From NCBI GenBank assembly GCA_964625865.1, contig CAZVEV010000203.1, positions 1 to 11,077 of the forward strand: a stretch of 11,077 nucleotides of DNA, written 5' to 3'. The notes under the pieces were generated by a model. It saw only the letters and a program-made list of their open reading frames with translations. It had not been told where the DNA came from and did no database searches. Each line of letters opens with the position of its first letter. Positions within the stretch are counted from its first letter, which is position 1. This DNA comes from CAZVEV01 sp964625865 (GTDB lineage Bacteria; Planctomycetota; Phycisphaerae; SM23-33). The position numbers and the translations under genes were made by a program. Positions 1 through 6,750 of the stretch are shown piece by piece.

Positions 1-642
1 CTTCGTGACGTTGTTCGTCATCGCCACGCGTGCCGACTCCTTGCCGCGAAACTCGATCCGCTGTCCCAGGAACTGCTTGACCACGAACGGCGCGTCGGCC
101 AACTCCGCCAGGCGTATCCGGTTCAGGTCGCGTTCGGTGATCATGCCCTTCCGGTCGGCGGGTGATACCGTGGTGCCCCCATTGCCGTCGGGGGGCTTGA
201 CCGTGCCGCCGCCGCTGGCGATCCGCGCCTTGACCTGCTTGAGCAACAGCGACGCCCGCTCGTCGGCGGGCTTGAGCTTCAGGACCTGCTCGAGTTCATG
301 GACGGCGATCTTCAGCAGCCCCTTGCCGTAGGCCCATTGGGCGAGCTTGAAACGGGCCTCGGGGTCCTTCGGGTCGATCTTCTTCAGCCGCTGCTGGTAC
401 TCCTCGGTCGGCAGGACCACCTTCTTCATCGACAGGACGTCGGAGACCTTGACCGTCATGGTCATTGCCGGCTTGCCGCCGATGTACTTGGTGATCCGGT
501 ACTGCTTGCCCCCGTCGATCAACTCGACCTGTCCGGTAACGGGCATCCGCCCGTCTCTAAACCTGACGATCATCGTCTCGCCAAAGACCGTCACGGCCAT
601 CGCGAGCAGGCAGACGACCACGGTGAGGGTTGTTCTAAGCAT
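1..642 (-). CDS. Exported TPR-like protein, 5' part (3' end outside window)
   Basis: The frame is open from ATG 642 to the window edge: 214 codons with no stop, so the C-terminus is missing. An SD-like GAGGTG lies 6 nt before the ATG. Residues 1-21 form a signal peptide (MLRT, then a hydrophobic stretch ending VFG, likely cut before E22). Residues 23-75 look beta-rich, with a G-x-V pattern. About residues 92-140 are helical and TPR-like (DPEARFKLAQWAYGKG...ELEQVLKLKPADERA). A Gly/Pro linker follows near 142-158, then a segment beginning ITERDLNRIRLAEL. The order signal peptide, beta module, helical repeat, Gly-rich linker matches the TPR protein at 6751-7845, so the two may be distant relatives. 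It lies 107 bp after tRNA-Cys on the same strand with no obvious promoter of its own, so it may be read from the tRNA promoter. The function is not recognised; a periplasmic protein-interaction role is inferred. Confidence 0.85.
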   Translation of the reverse strand, partial: MLRTTLTVVVCLLAMAVTVFGETMIVRFRDGRMPVTGQVELIDGGKQYRITKYIGGKPAMTMTVKVSDVLSMKKVVLPTEEYQQRLKKIDPKDPEARFKLAQWAYGKGLLKIAVHELEQVLKLKPADERASLLLKQVKARIASGGGTVKPPDGNGGTTVSPADRKGMITERDLNRIRLAELADAPFVVKQFLGQRIEFRGKESARVAMTNNVTK

Positions 643-749
643 GGCCACACCTCTTCGTTGCTGAATCCAATCGCGCCGGACCATCTCGGCACCCGCAGTG
701 CCCCGTCTGTGGGGCCCCGCACGAGCCGGCCTCGACGCTCGTTTGTTGA

Positions 750-823
750 AGGCGGCAGTGGGATTCGAACCCACGAATAACGGATTTGCAATCCGTCGCC
801 TTAGTCCACTTGGCTATGCCGCC
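750..823 (-). tRNA. tRNA-Cys (anticodon GCA)
   Basis: The minus strand folds as a full cloverleaf. The acceptor stem is GGCGGCA/TGCCGCC, the D-stem is GCC/GGC, the anticodon stem is ACGGA/TCCGT with loop TTGCAAA (anticodon GCA at 787-789), and the T-arm is GTGGG-TTCGAAT-CCCAC. The discriminator base at 750 is U on the RNA, the identity element expected for tRNA-Cys. The 3' CCA is not encoded and must be added after transcription. The gene sits between the end of the operon and the next exported-protein gene, on the same strand as both. Confidence 0.97.
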
Positions 824-836
824 ACGTGCCAAGACC

Positions 837-864
837 AGTATAGCGGTCCATTTCCACACGTCAA
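837..864 (-). promoter_or_regulatory. Sigma70-type promoter of tRNA-Cys
   Basis: On the minus strand, -35 TTGACG (859-864) and -10 TATACT (837-842) are separated by 16 bp. Each hexamer matches the consensus at 5 of 6 positions. The predicted start near 830 leaves a leader of only about 7 nt before the tRNA 5' end at 823. The promoter is downstream of the operon's last stop, so the tRNA is expressed independently of the operon. Confidence 0.75.
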
Positions 865-910
865 GACGCCTTGCGCGGCGGCCGCCTATGTCCTTAGACG
901 CCACCGCCCC

Positions 911-943
911 GCGCCGGTTCCACGCCGAGCCCTCGACCGGCGC
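911..943 (-). terminator. GC-rich hairpin after the operon, possible terminator
   Basis: A perfect 8-bp inverted repeat, GCGCCGGT (911-918) and ACCGGCGC (936-943), encloses a 17-nt loop. It begins 17 bp after the stop codon of the last operon gene. No U-run follows on the minus strand, so it is not a canonical intrinsic terminator. It may instead protect the transcript 3' end. Its position between the operon and the tRNA promoter makes a transcription-ending role plausible but unproven. Confidence 0.35.
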
Positions 944-959
944 TTCCGGGTGGCGACGC

Positions 960-3900
960 CTAGTTTCTCAGCAGGGCCTTGGCCTTGGCTTCGATCATCA
1001 GGAATCGGTCGGCGTACCCGCCCATGGGCAGGGCCCCGCCCGGCTGGGTGTCATTGTGTCTGGCCTGCTTTATTCGCCTCAGGACCGCCTTGGCGGTTTC
1101 CCTGTTCGGCTCGACCGCCAGCAGGGAGCGACAGTATCCCAGTTCGCCCAGCCATTTCATCCGCGCCTGGTACGGGATGTTCATGTCGAAGTTGGTTCGG
1201 GCCAGTTCCTCGAATCCCGTGACGGCCTGCGTATAGTACTTCTTGGCCTCGGCGGGGTCTTGAGCGTTCGCCCCCAGACCCTCGTTGGCGCGCGCAATGC
1301 CGAGCACGTTGAGGGCCGAGACCTCCACGCGGGCCTTGAGTATCTTCTCGACGTCGTCAAGCCAATGGCCGATCACCTTCCGGGCATCATCGACGCGCCC
1401 CTTGACCTTCGCGTCGGAGGAGCCCCCCTCTTTGCGCTTCTGCTCTTCGGCCTTCAGCAGGACCATCTGCAACTTGGCGTCGGCGGTGCTGCTGGCGAGG
1501 TCTCTCGACTGCTCCGCCGAGACCTGCCTGAGCTTCATGAAGTCGTTGAGGGCGTTCATCCGCGCCAGCAGGGCCGCGTGAGAGGACGCGTCGGCCAGGG
1601 CCTTCTGCATCGGCTTGAACTCCGCGGTGATCTTGGCCCGCTGGGTCGTGTTCCGCTCGTCCTCCTGCTTCTTGCACTGCTTGAACAGGTCCAGAGATTG
1701 GGCGTGCTGCCCGTTCTTCATCATCGCGTCGGCGACGGTCTGGGTGATCGCATAGCATTGCGGATCGGACAGCGGCTTGTCCTTGACGCGGTCGTGCAGT
1801 TTCTCGGCCAGTTTGACGTAGTCAGCGACGTACTTCTTGTACTTGTCCTCGTTATCCTCGCCGGGAAGGCCTTCCAGGCGGTCGATGCGCTGCTGGATCT
1901 GCGTGATGACCATCCGCAGGAGGACCTCACCCAGATCGGGGTAGCGATCGAGGAACGCGAAGAGGGCGGCGATGGCCTTGTCGATCTGCCCGCTGTAGAC
2001 GAGCCTGCGGATCCTGAGGTCCTCGCTCTTGCTGAACGCCAGCGTGTCCGACCACTTCTCGCGAAGGGTGTCCAGGGCCCGCATGGCCTTGTCGTCCTGC
2101 TTGCCGTCGCCGTAGTCCAGCCAGAGCTTGGCCGCCAGAAACAGCGCATCGGCGCCCCAGTTCTTCAGGTGGACTGACGCGGCCTTGTCGCTCTTCTCGA
2201 CGTCGGGGACGGCCCGCAGCGCCGCGTCGCTGTATTCTTCCTGCTGCCTGGCCAGGATCATCGCGGCGCCCTTGAGTTTGATGTCATCGCCCTGCCCGTC
2301 CCGGGGAAGCAGTTCGAGGGCAAAGGTCCGGTATTGCAGGGCGCGCTGCCTGGCCTGCATGTGCTCCATGTGCGTCTTTTCGGACTCCGGCACGCGCTCG
2401 TAGATGCCGGCGACGTTGATGCACATGGTGATGGCCCCTTTTCGCAGCGAAGCGGCCTTGGCCGCCAGCGGGGCCAACTTGCCTTCCATCGCGGTCACTT
2501 CCCGCTGTACGACGGCCTTGGCCTTGGCGTCTTTGGCCTCATCGAGACGACCCTTGGCCTGGGCCAGGTCGCGGGCGGCGTTTGAGGCCTGGGCGACGGC
2601 ATGTTCGGCCGCCCCCTTGGCCTTCTTGCAGAAGTACTCGTAGGCTTCGGCAAACTGGAAGTTCCAGGGCAGGACCTCGGGCTTGTCGCGCCACTTCTCG
2701 CCTTCGCAGTAGATCTTGAACACCTGAATGTACAGGGCACGGAGGTTGTCGGCCTTTCTCTCGGCCCGCTTGTAGTAGTAGTCGATCGTCTTTCTGGCGT
2801 TCGTGGCGGCCTTGTAAGCCTTCTCGTGGTCCGGGTACTCCTTGGCGAGGAGGGCGAAGTTCTCTGCCGACTTGAAGCTGTCGTTCTTGTAGTTGTAGAC
2901 GAACGCCAGCATCCACAGCGCCAGCGGCCTGACGTGCGTCTTGGTCACCTCGTCGGTTCGGCTGCAGACCTCGGCGAGGATCTTCTGGGCCTTGTCCAGC
3001 GCCGGCGCCTCGCCGCCCTTGCCCTTCTGCTGTTCGCCCAGGCCGAACTCGTGCGACGCGACGGCGAGAAGGACCACGGAACTGAGCTTCTTGTAGTCCT
3101 TTCGATCGCGGTACTTGCGATAGATGATCTCGTAGAAGGCGTTCTGGACGACCTCCTCGTTGTACTTCTTGAGGAAGCCCAGCAAGGCCTGTTGGGCCTT
3201 CTTGTCGTATTCGGCGGCCTTGGCCGGGGCGCGTTTGCGCTCGGTCGCGGCGCGGGTTTCATGGAAGTAGTGTTCGGCCAGCGTGGCCAGCAGGTCCACC
3301 CGGCGATGCATATCCTCGTCTTTCTTGGCGACGGCATGGCCTTGCGTTCTGAACGCGTTGAGGGCCTGTGGAACGGCGGTGTACTTCTCGTCACCGCCCT
3401 TGCCCGACCGGGCCAGTGCCCGCCCGTGCTCGATGAGGTTGCGCACGTGCTCGAAGTGGGCGTTGATCTTCCCGCTGGCGTCGACGCGAGCGGCGAGCAG
3501 TCTCGTCAGCATCCTGGCGGCGCCGGCGTGCTCCCCCGCCTCGCGCAGCGCACGGGCAACCAGCAGGAGGGCCGGATTCCGGATGGCCGCGTTGAACCGG
3601 GGCGAGAGGAACTCCTCGCCGAGATTCCTTGCCGCCCGGAGATCGGCCTGCTTGGCGGCGGCCATGCCGTGGTACAGACGGATCCATGCCGCCCGGTACT
3701 TCGTTTCGTTAAACAGGCCCTTGACCTCGCCGGCGACGACGATCCAGATCCTCATGTTGCCCCGCCACTCGGGGATCATGTCTTCGATCTCGGTGGTGAG
3801 GTCTCGCACGCCGATGGCGGCGGTGGCGGTGGCGGCGGCCAGGGCCTTCCGGTCGGCCTGGGCGCCTTGGAGGAACAGGAGCTTGTTGGCGTACGGCTCG

Positions 3901-4352
3901 CCCCGCGTCAGCGCGTCGGTGACGGCCATCAGCAGTTCAGCACGCCATCGCTTGATCGTCGTCCGCGCACGGGCCGTCTCGTCGGACGCCGCCTTCGCGT
4001 CGGACGTGTACTTCGCGACGGCCTTTCTCAGAATCGCCACCGCCTCGTCGAGCAGGGCGTTGCGCCGTAGGGGAGTGTGTTGGGCCTTGGCGGCGGCGAT
4101 CTTCCGTCGGGCCGCCCCCATCAACATCTCCGCCCCGCCCCCGCCGGCGGCCTGGAGTTCACGATACAACTCGTCCTGCAACTCCGTCATGCCCAGCGAG
4201 TCAAGCGTCTGGACCAACCTGTCGGTATCAATGCTGGTATCGTACGCCGACTTCCTGGCCCCCTGTGCAGTCGCCTGGCAGGCGGTCGCGGCCAGAACAG
4301 CCATCGCCGCAAGAGCGGCCAAGCTCGTCATCTTCCGGTAACGCTGACGCAT
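960..4352 (-). CDS. Large exported helical-repeat (TPR-like) protein, 1130 aa
   Basis: ATG 4352 is chosen because AAAGGA lies 8 nt upstream and a clean signal peptide follows (n-region RQRYRK, hydrophobic residues 9-24, likely cut at ATA|Q near residue 29). An in-frame GTG at 4382 overlaps the upstream ExbD stop as GTGA and would add 10 residues, but it has no good SD. C25 sits in a poor lipobox (AATAC), so lipidation is unlikely. The rest is almost wholly Ala/Lys/Glu/Leu-rich helix with TPR-like pairs, such as A-AILRKAVAKYTSD near the N-terminus and ARANEGLGA...AKKYYTQAVTGFEELAR near the C-terminus. A coiled-coil-like stretch lies at about 575-640. No catalytic motif is visible. As the last gene after three ExbDs, it is probably a periplasmic scaffold or an ExbD/vWA partner. 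That role is inferred from context only. Confidence 0.85.
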   Translation of the reverse strand: MRQRYRKMTSLAALAAMAVLAATACQATAQGARKSAYDTSIDTDRLVQTLDSLGMTELQDELYRELQAAGGGGAEMLMGAARRKIAAAKAQHTPLRRNALLDEAVAILRKAVAKYTSDAKAASDETARARTTIKRWRAELLMAVTDALTRGEPYANKLLFLQGAQADRKALAAATATAAIGVRDLTTEIEDMIPEWRGNMRIWIVVAGEVKGLFNETKYRAAWIRLYHGMAAAKQADLRAARNLGEEFLSPRFNAAIRNPALLLVARALREAGEHAGAARMLTRLLAARVDASGKINAHFEHVRNLIEHGRALARSGKGGDEKYTAVPQALNAFRTQGHAVAKKDEDMHRRVDLLATLAEHYFHETRAATERKRAPAKAAEYDKKAQQALLGFLKKYNEEVVQNAFYEIIYRKYRDRKDYKKLSSVVLLAVASHEFGLGEQQKGKGGEAPALDKAQKILAEVCSRTDEVTKTHVRPLALWMLAFVYNYKNDSFKSAENFALLAKEYPDHEKAYKAATNARKTIDYYYKRAERKADNLRALYIQVFKIYCEGEKWRDKPEVLPWNFQFAEAYEYFCKKAKGAAEHAVAQASNAARDLAQAKGRLDEAKDAKAKAVVQREVTAMEGKLAPLAAKAASLRKGAITMCINVAGIYERVPESEKTHMEHMQARQRALQYRTFALELLPRDGQGDDIKLKGAAMILARQQEEYSDAALRAVPDVEKSDKAASVHLKNWGADALFLAAKLWLDYGDGKQDDKAMRALDTLREKWSDTLAFSKSEDLRIRRLVYSGQIDKAIAALFAFLDRYPDLGEVLLRMVITQIQQRIDRLEGLPGEDNEDKYKKYVADYVKLAEKLHDRVKDKPLSDPQCYAITQTVADAMMKNGQHAQSLDLFKQCKKQEDERNTTQRAKITAEFKPMQKALADASSHAALLARMNALNDFMKLRQVSAEQSRDLASSTADAKLQMVLLKAEEQKRKEGGSSDAKVKGRVDDARKVIGHWLDDVEKILKARVEVSALNVLGIARANEGLGANAQDPAEAKKYYTQAVTGFEELARTNFDMNIPYQARMKWLGELGYCRSLLAVEPNRETAKAVLRRIKQARHNDTQPGGALPMGGYADRFLMIEAKAKALLRN

Positions 4353-4378
4353 TTTCGGATTCCTTTCAACGTCCAACT

Positions 4379-4903
4379 TCACCCGGCCAATTCAACGCCC
4401 GGGCACGAGTCCGCCCGGCGCAGGTCCGTTGCTGCAGCCGAGCAACCGGTCGGGTGTAAACCTATCTTGTCGTACTTCGCTCGCGCGGCCTGGTTGAACG
4501 CGTCAACCACGTGCTGCCATCGCACGCCGCGCGACGGCTTGATGCTGACGGCTTCCGCGATCGTCTTCGACCTGACCAACTCGCGATAAAGGCTTTCGGG
4601 CGAGTCGAACCGCTCGTTGTCGATGAAGAACACGCCCGCATCGGCCAGCATCGGGTCCAGGGGCCTGACTACGTCGACGACAATCGTCTCGGCGATCGGT
4701 TCGGGGTCCGACCCTCCCGGCAGCGTGCCGGGGATCGTGCCCTCGGCGACCCGGAACGTGAACGTCAGCAGGAAGAACAGCAGCAGCAGGAACGTCACGT
4801 CGATCATCGGTGTCAGCGGCGGCCGGACCGTCCGGCGTTCATCCTGTGGCGCCTCGCGGGGGGGCGTTTGGGGCTGGGCGGCATGTCCTGAGGTCAGCGT
4901 CAT
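4379..4903 (-). CDS. ExbD/TolR-family protein (third copy, extended C-terminus)
   Basis: This is a 174-residue membrane partner of an ExbB/TolQ proton channel. ATG 4903 has GGGGAG 8 nt upstream. The cytoplasmic N-terminus (1-29) is Pro/charge-rich. The family motif LTPMIDVTF follows, with the conserved proton-pathway Asp at D35 and one TM helix (about 34-50). A periplasmic domain ends in RGVRWQHVVDAFNQAARAKY. It is a close paralogue of the ExbD at 4953-5444 (same PPLTPMIDVTF, LLTFTFR-AEG, IPGTLPG and RGVRWQHVVDAF blocks). A 28-bp run (4495-4522) is identical to 5006-5033. Unlike that copy it continues about 21 residues past the homologous end, with two Cys in the tail, and stops 26 bp before the large TPR gene. 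ExbD versus TolR cannot be decided from the sequence. Confidence 0.93.
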   Translation of the reverse strand: MTLTSGHAAQPQTPPREAPQDERRTVRPPLTPMIDVTFLLLLFFLLTFTFRVAEGTIPGTLPGGSDPEPIAETIVVDVVRPLDPMLADAGVFFIDNERFDSPESLYRELVRSKTIAEAVSIKPSRGVRWQHVVDAFNQAARAKYDKIGLHPTGCSAAATDLRRADSCPGVELAG

Positions 4904-4932
4904 CGCATTGACTCCCCATCTATGCGGCCGTC

Positions 4933-4961
4933 GCCAGCGCCCGCCCGGCGGGTCAACTGGC
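4933..4961 (-). other. Hairpin at the junction of ExbD copies 2 and 3
   Basis: An outer pair GCCAG/CTGGC (4933-4937, 4957-4961) encloses an inner CCCGC-CCG-GCGGG stem (4940-4952). It overlaps the stop codon of the upstream ExbD (4953-4955) and fills most of the 49-bp gap. No U-run follows. It may affect mRNA stability or coupling, but could be incidental in GC-rich DNA. Confidence 0.3.
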
Positions 4962-5444
4962 GGTCGCGAAACCTACCTTCTTGTACTCCGCGCGCACGGC
5001 CTGGCTGAACGCGTCAACCACGTGCTGCCATCGGACGCCTCGCGCGGGTTTTATCACAACGGGCTGTTCGGTGGACCCCACGATGGCCTGTCGGCCCTTC
5101 AGTTCATCGTACAGGTCCTTGGCAGAATCGAACCTGTCACCGTCAACCAGGAAGGCGCCGGCATCCGCATTGACCATGTCCAGGGGCACGACGACGTCGA
5201 TGACGATCGGCTCGTCGACGCTCTTTTCCGCGCTGCTCTGGTCGCCGGGCAGCGTGCCGGGGATCAGTCCCTCGGCCGCCCGGAACGTAAACGTCAGCAG
5301 GAAGAACAGCAGCAACTGGAAGGTCACGTCAATCATCGGCGTCAGCGGCGGCTGCATCTTCGGCTTCGGACGCGCACGCTTCTTCCGCGGCGGAACGTAG
5401 TGGACCGACTCGTCGCCGGCGACCTTTTTCGTGGAAAGCGCCAT
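4953..5444 (-). CDS. ExbD/TolR-family protein (second copy)
   Basis: This 163-residue ExbD/TolR protein starts at ATG 5444, which overlaps the upstream stop as TAATG, so translation is probably coupled. The cytoplasmic N-terminus is strongly basic (PPRKKRARPKPK, residues 18-29). LTPMIDVTF follows with the conserved Asp at D39, one TM helix (about 37-54) and a periplasmic domain ending RGVRWQHVVDAFSQAVRAEYKKVG. The basic stretch before the helix fits the N-in topology of the family. It would act with the ExbB at 6017-6643 to turn proton flow into movement of a partner. It is much closer to the third copy (4379-4903) than to the first (5444-5977), indicating a later duplication. Confidence 0.94.
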   Translation of the reverse strand: MALSTKKVAGDESVHYVPPRKKRARPKPKMQPPLTPMIDVTFQLLLFFLLTFTFRAAEGLIPGTLPGDQSSAEKSVDEPIVIDVVVPLDMVNADAGAFLVDGDRFDSAKDLYDELKGRQAIVGSTEQPVVIKPARGVRWQHVVDAFSQAVRAEYKKVGFATAS

Positions 5445-5977
5445 TACTCGTCCCCTCCGCCATCACTCAATTCCCGGATAGCCGTGATCTGCATGTTGCT
5501 CAAACCCGTCGTGGAGACCATGAACATCGCGGGGGCCACCTGGTCATAGCGCAGGCGTTTGTCCGCCCGGATCTCAACGGCGAACTCGTCCCTCTGCTCG
5601 GGGGTCAGGGTCTCGAGTTTGGCCTCGATGATATCCTTGACCTGCTTCAGGGCGTCGGCCTCCCGTGCGTCGATCGGTTCAGCCCCGACGCGATAAAACC
5701 CGACCCTGTTGCCGTCAGGGTCCTCTCCCGTGCCCAGATCATCGCCGGACTTCGACATCGAACCGATGTTCAGGATGATCCGCAGGCCCATCTTTTCAAC
5801 TTCTTTCGCCGTGCTCTTGGCTGGCTCGGGAAGGATCATCTGGGCGATCTCGTCAGACGCCACCTGCCCGACCAGGATGAAGAACAGGATCAACTGGAAC
5901 GTCACGTCGATCATCGGCGTCATGTTGAACTCGGCGACCGCGGGGCCGTCCGATTTGAATACCGTATTCTTTGCCAT
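5444..5977 (-). CDS. ExbD/TolR-family protein (first copy, divergent)
   Basis: ATG 5977 is preferred because AAGGAG lies 7 nt upstream; an in-frame TTG at 5995 would add six residues but lies before that SD. The protein has 177 residues. The family motif FNMTPMIDVTFQLILFF is at 17-33 with the conserved Asp D24, and one TM helix covers about 23-40. The periplasmic domain ends with VEIRADKRLRYDQVAPAMFM and a STTGLSNMQITA segment, the usual ExbD/TolR terminal pattern. It lacks the IPGTLPG and RGVRWQHVVDAF blocks of the other two copies, and carries an acidic Gly/Asp insert (SGDDLGTGEDPDGN) near 83-96. It follows exbB after 39 bp and is probably the ancestral, standard partner. Its stop overlaps the next start. 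Confidence 0.95.
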   Translation of the reverse strand: MAKNTVFKSDGPAVAEFNMTPMIDVTFQLILFFILVGQVASDEIAQMILPEPAKSTAKEVEKMGLRIILNIGSMSKSGDDLGTGEDPDGNRVGFYRVGAEPIDAREADALKQVKDIIEAKLETLTPEQRDEFAVEIRADKRLRYDQVAPAMFMVSTTGLSNMQITAIRELSDGGGDE

Positions 5978-6016
5978 GGCTGGACTCCTTGTCAAACAGC
6001 CGTCAGCCCATACAAC

Positions 6017-6643
6017 CTACTTCTTGCCGGGACGGAAGTTCGAGATCAGGTCCTGCGAGGCCACCATCGCCTCACTGGTCAGCGAGTCGATACGGTTGCG
6101 GAAGATCGCGTAGGCCGCCAATGCCGGAATCGCCACCGCCAGGCCCAGAAGCGTCGTCACCAGCGCGATGCCGATACCGCCGGCCAACTGCTCCGGCTTC
6201 GGCATGCCGCCGGCTTCCACGATCTTGAAGAACACGTTGATCATGCCCCAGACCGTGCCGAACAGGCCCAGCATCGGACCGATGTTGCCGATCAGGTTCA
6301 GCCACTCCAGCCCGCGCAACATCTTCGTGGTGCGCTCCTCGGAGGCCTCTTCCATCGCGCGCTCCATCGCCGGATACCCGTGGGCCGCCTCGGCCAACGC
6401 CGCGTGCACCACGTAGCCCAGGAAGCTCGGATCCGTCGCGGTGACGTCAATCGCGTCGCGGTATTCCTTGCTCTCGAACATGTCCTGGATCTGGTTGTGC
6501 ATCAACTCGGGCAGGATCGTGCTTCGACGGATCTTGATCGCGTAGCTGATGATCAAGGCCACCGTAACGACACTGATAGCCCAGATGATGTAGCCGATCA
6601 CACCGCCCTGGAAAAAGATTACGTCAAAGTAACTGCCTTCCAT
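6017..6643 (-). CDS. MotA/TolQ/ExbB-family proton channel subunit
   Basis: This 208-residue inner-membrane protein starts at ATG 6643 with TAGGAGA 8 nt upstream. Three TM helices are visible: about 13-36, 112-137 (IGNIGPMLGLFGTVWGMI) and 158-185 (GIGIALVTTLLGLAVAIPALAAYAIF). The last two carry the hallmark family motifs, including the paired Thr and the GLAVAIPA segment. The large cytoplasmic loop between TM1 and TM2 is of normal size, and the total length fits short ExbB/TolQ members. Family members form pentameric channels around an ExbD/TolR dimer and use the proton gradient. It is the only channel gene here, while three ExbD genes follow, so the ExbDs may share or compete for it. ExbB, TolQ and MotA subfamilies cannot be separated by eye, but the short length and ExbD neighbours argue against a flagellar motor. 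Confidence 0.96.
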   Translation of the reverse strand: MEGSYFDVIFFQGGVIGYIIWAISVVTVALIISYAIKIRRSTILPELMHNQIQDMFESKEYRDAIDVTATDPSFLGYVVHAALAEAAHGYPAMERAMEEASEERTTKMLRGLEWLNLIGNIGPMLGLFGTVWGMINVFFKIVEAGGMPKPEQLAGGIGIALVTTLLGLAVAIPALAAYAIFRNRIDSLTSEAMVASQDLISNFRPGKK

Positions 6644-6676
6644 TCTCTGCGTCTCCTATGACACGTAGCCATATTC

Positions 6677-6731
6677 AGCCGCCTCGCCGGCGGCTCTTTG
6701 CCTTCTGTCAGGGCCTCCGGCACGGCGCCGG
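6677..6731 (-). other. Two hairpins in the TPR-exbB gap
   Basis: The 107-bp gap before exbB holds a perfect 7-bp hairpin, AGCCGCC/GGCGGCT with a 5-nt loop (6677-6695), and a smaller 5-bp hairpin, CCGGC/GCCGG (6717-6731). Neither is followed by a U-run on the minus strand. They may be a partial terminator, or a processing or stability element that lets exbB and the ExbDs be made in different amounts from the vWA and TPR genes. No convincing promoter for exbB is visible in the gap. Confidence 0.4.
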
Positions 6732-6750
6732 GGGCATTAGCGATTGATTC

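Noticed and set aside
700..715. GCCCC/GGGGC hairpin between tRNA-Cys and the next gene
   Set aside because: Only 5 bp, no U-run, and expected by chance in GC-rich DNA.
786..2177. Long plus-strand open frame (463 codons)
   Set aside because: Antisense to the 1130-aa protein; GC-rich codon bias of the minus gene opens this frame. No SD or domain, and it runs through the tRNA promoter region.
2601..4070. Long plus-strand open frame (489 codons)
   Set aside because: Antisense shadow of the same large gene; Leu/Val/Gly-rich low-information translation.
4379..6643. Zorya-type anti-phage system or flagellar MotAB
   Set aside because: The ExbB is short without a long C-terminal tail, no ExbD carries an OmpA/MotB peptidoglycan-binding domain, and no helicase or nuclease gene is present.
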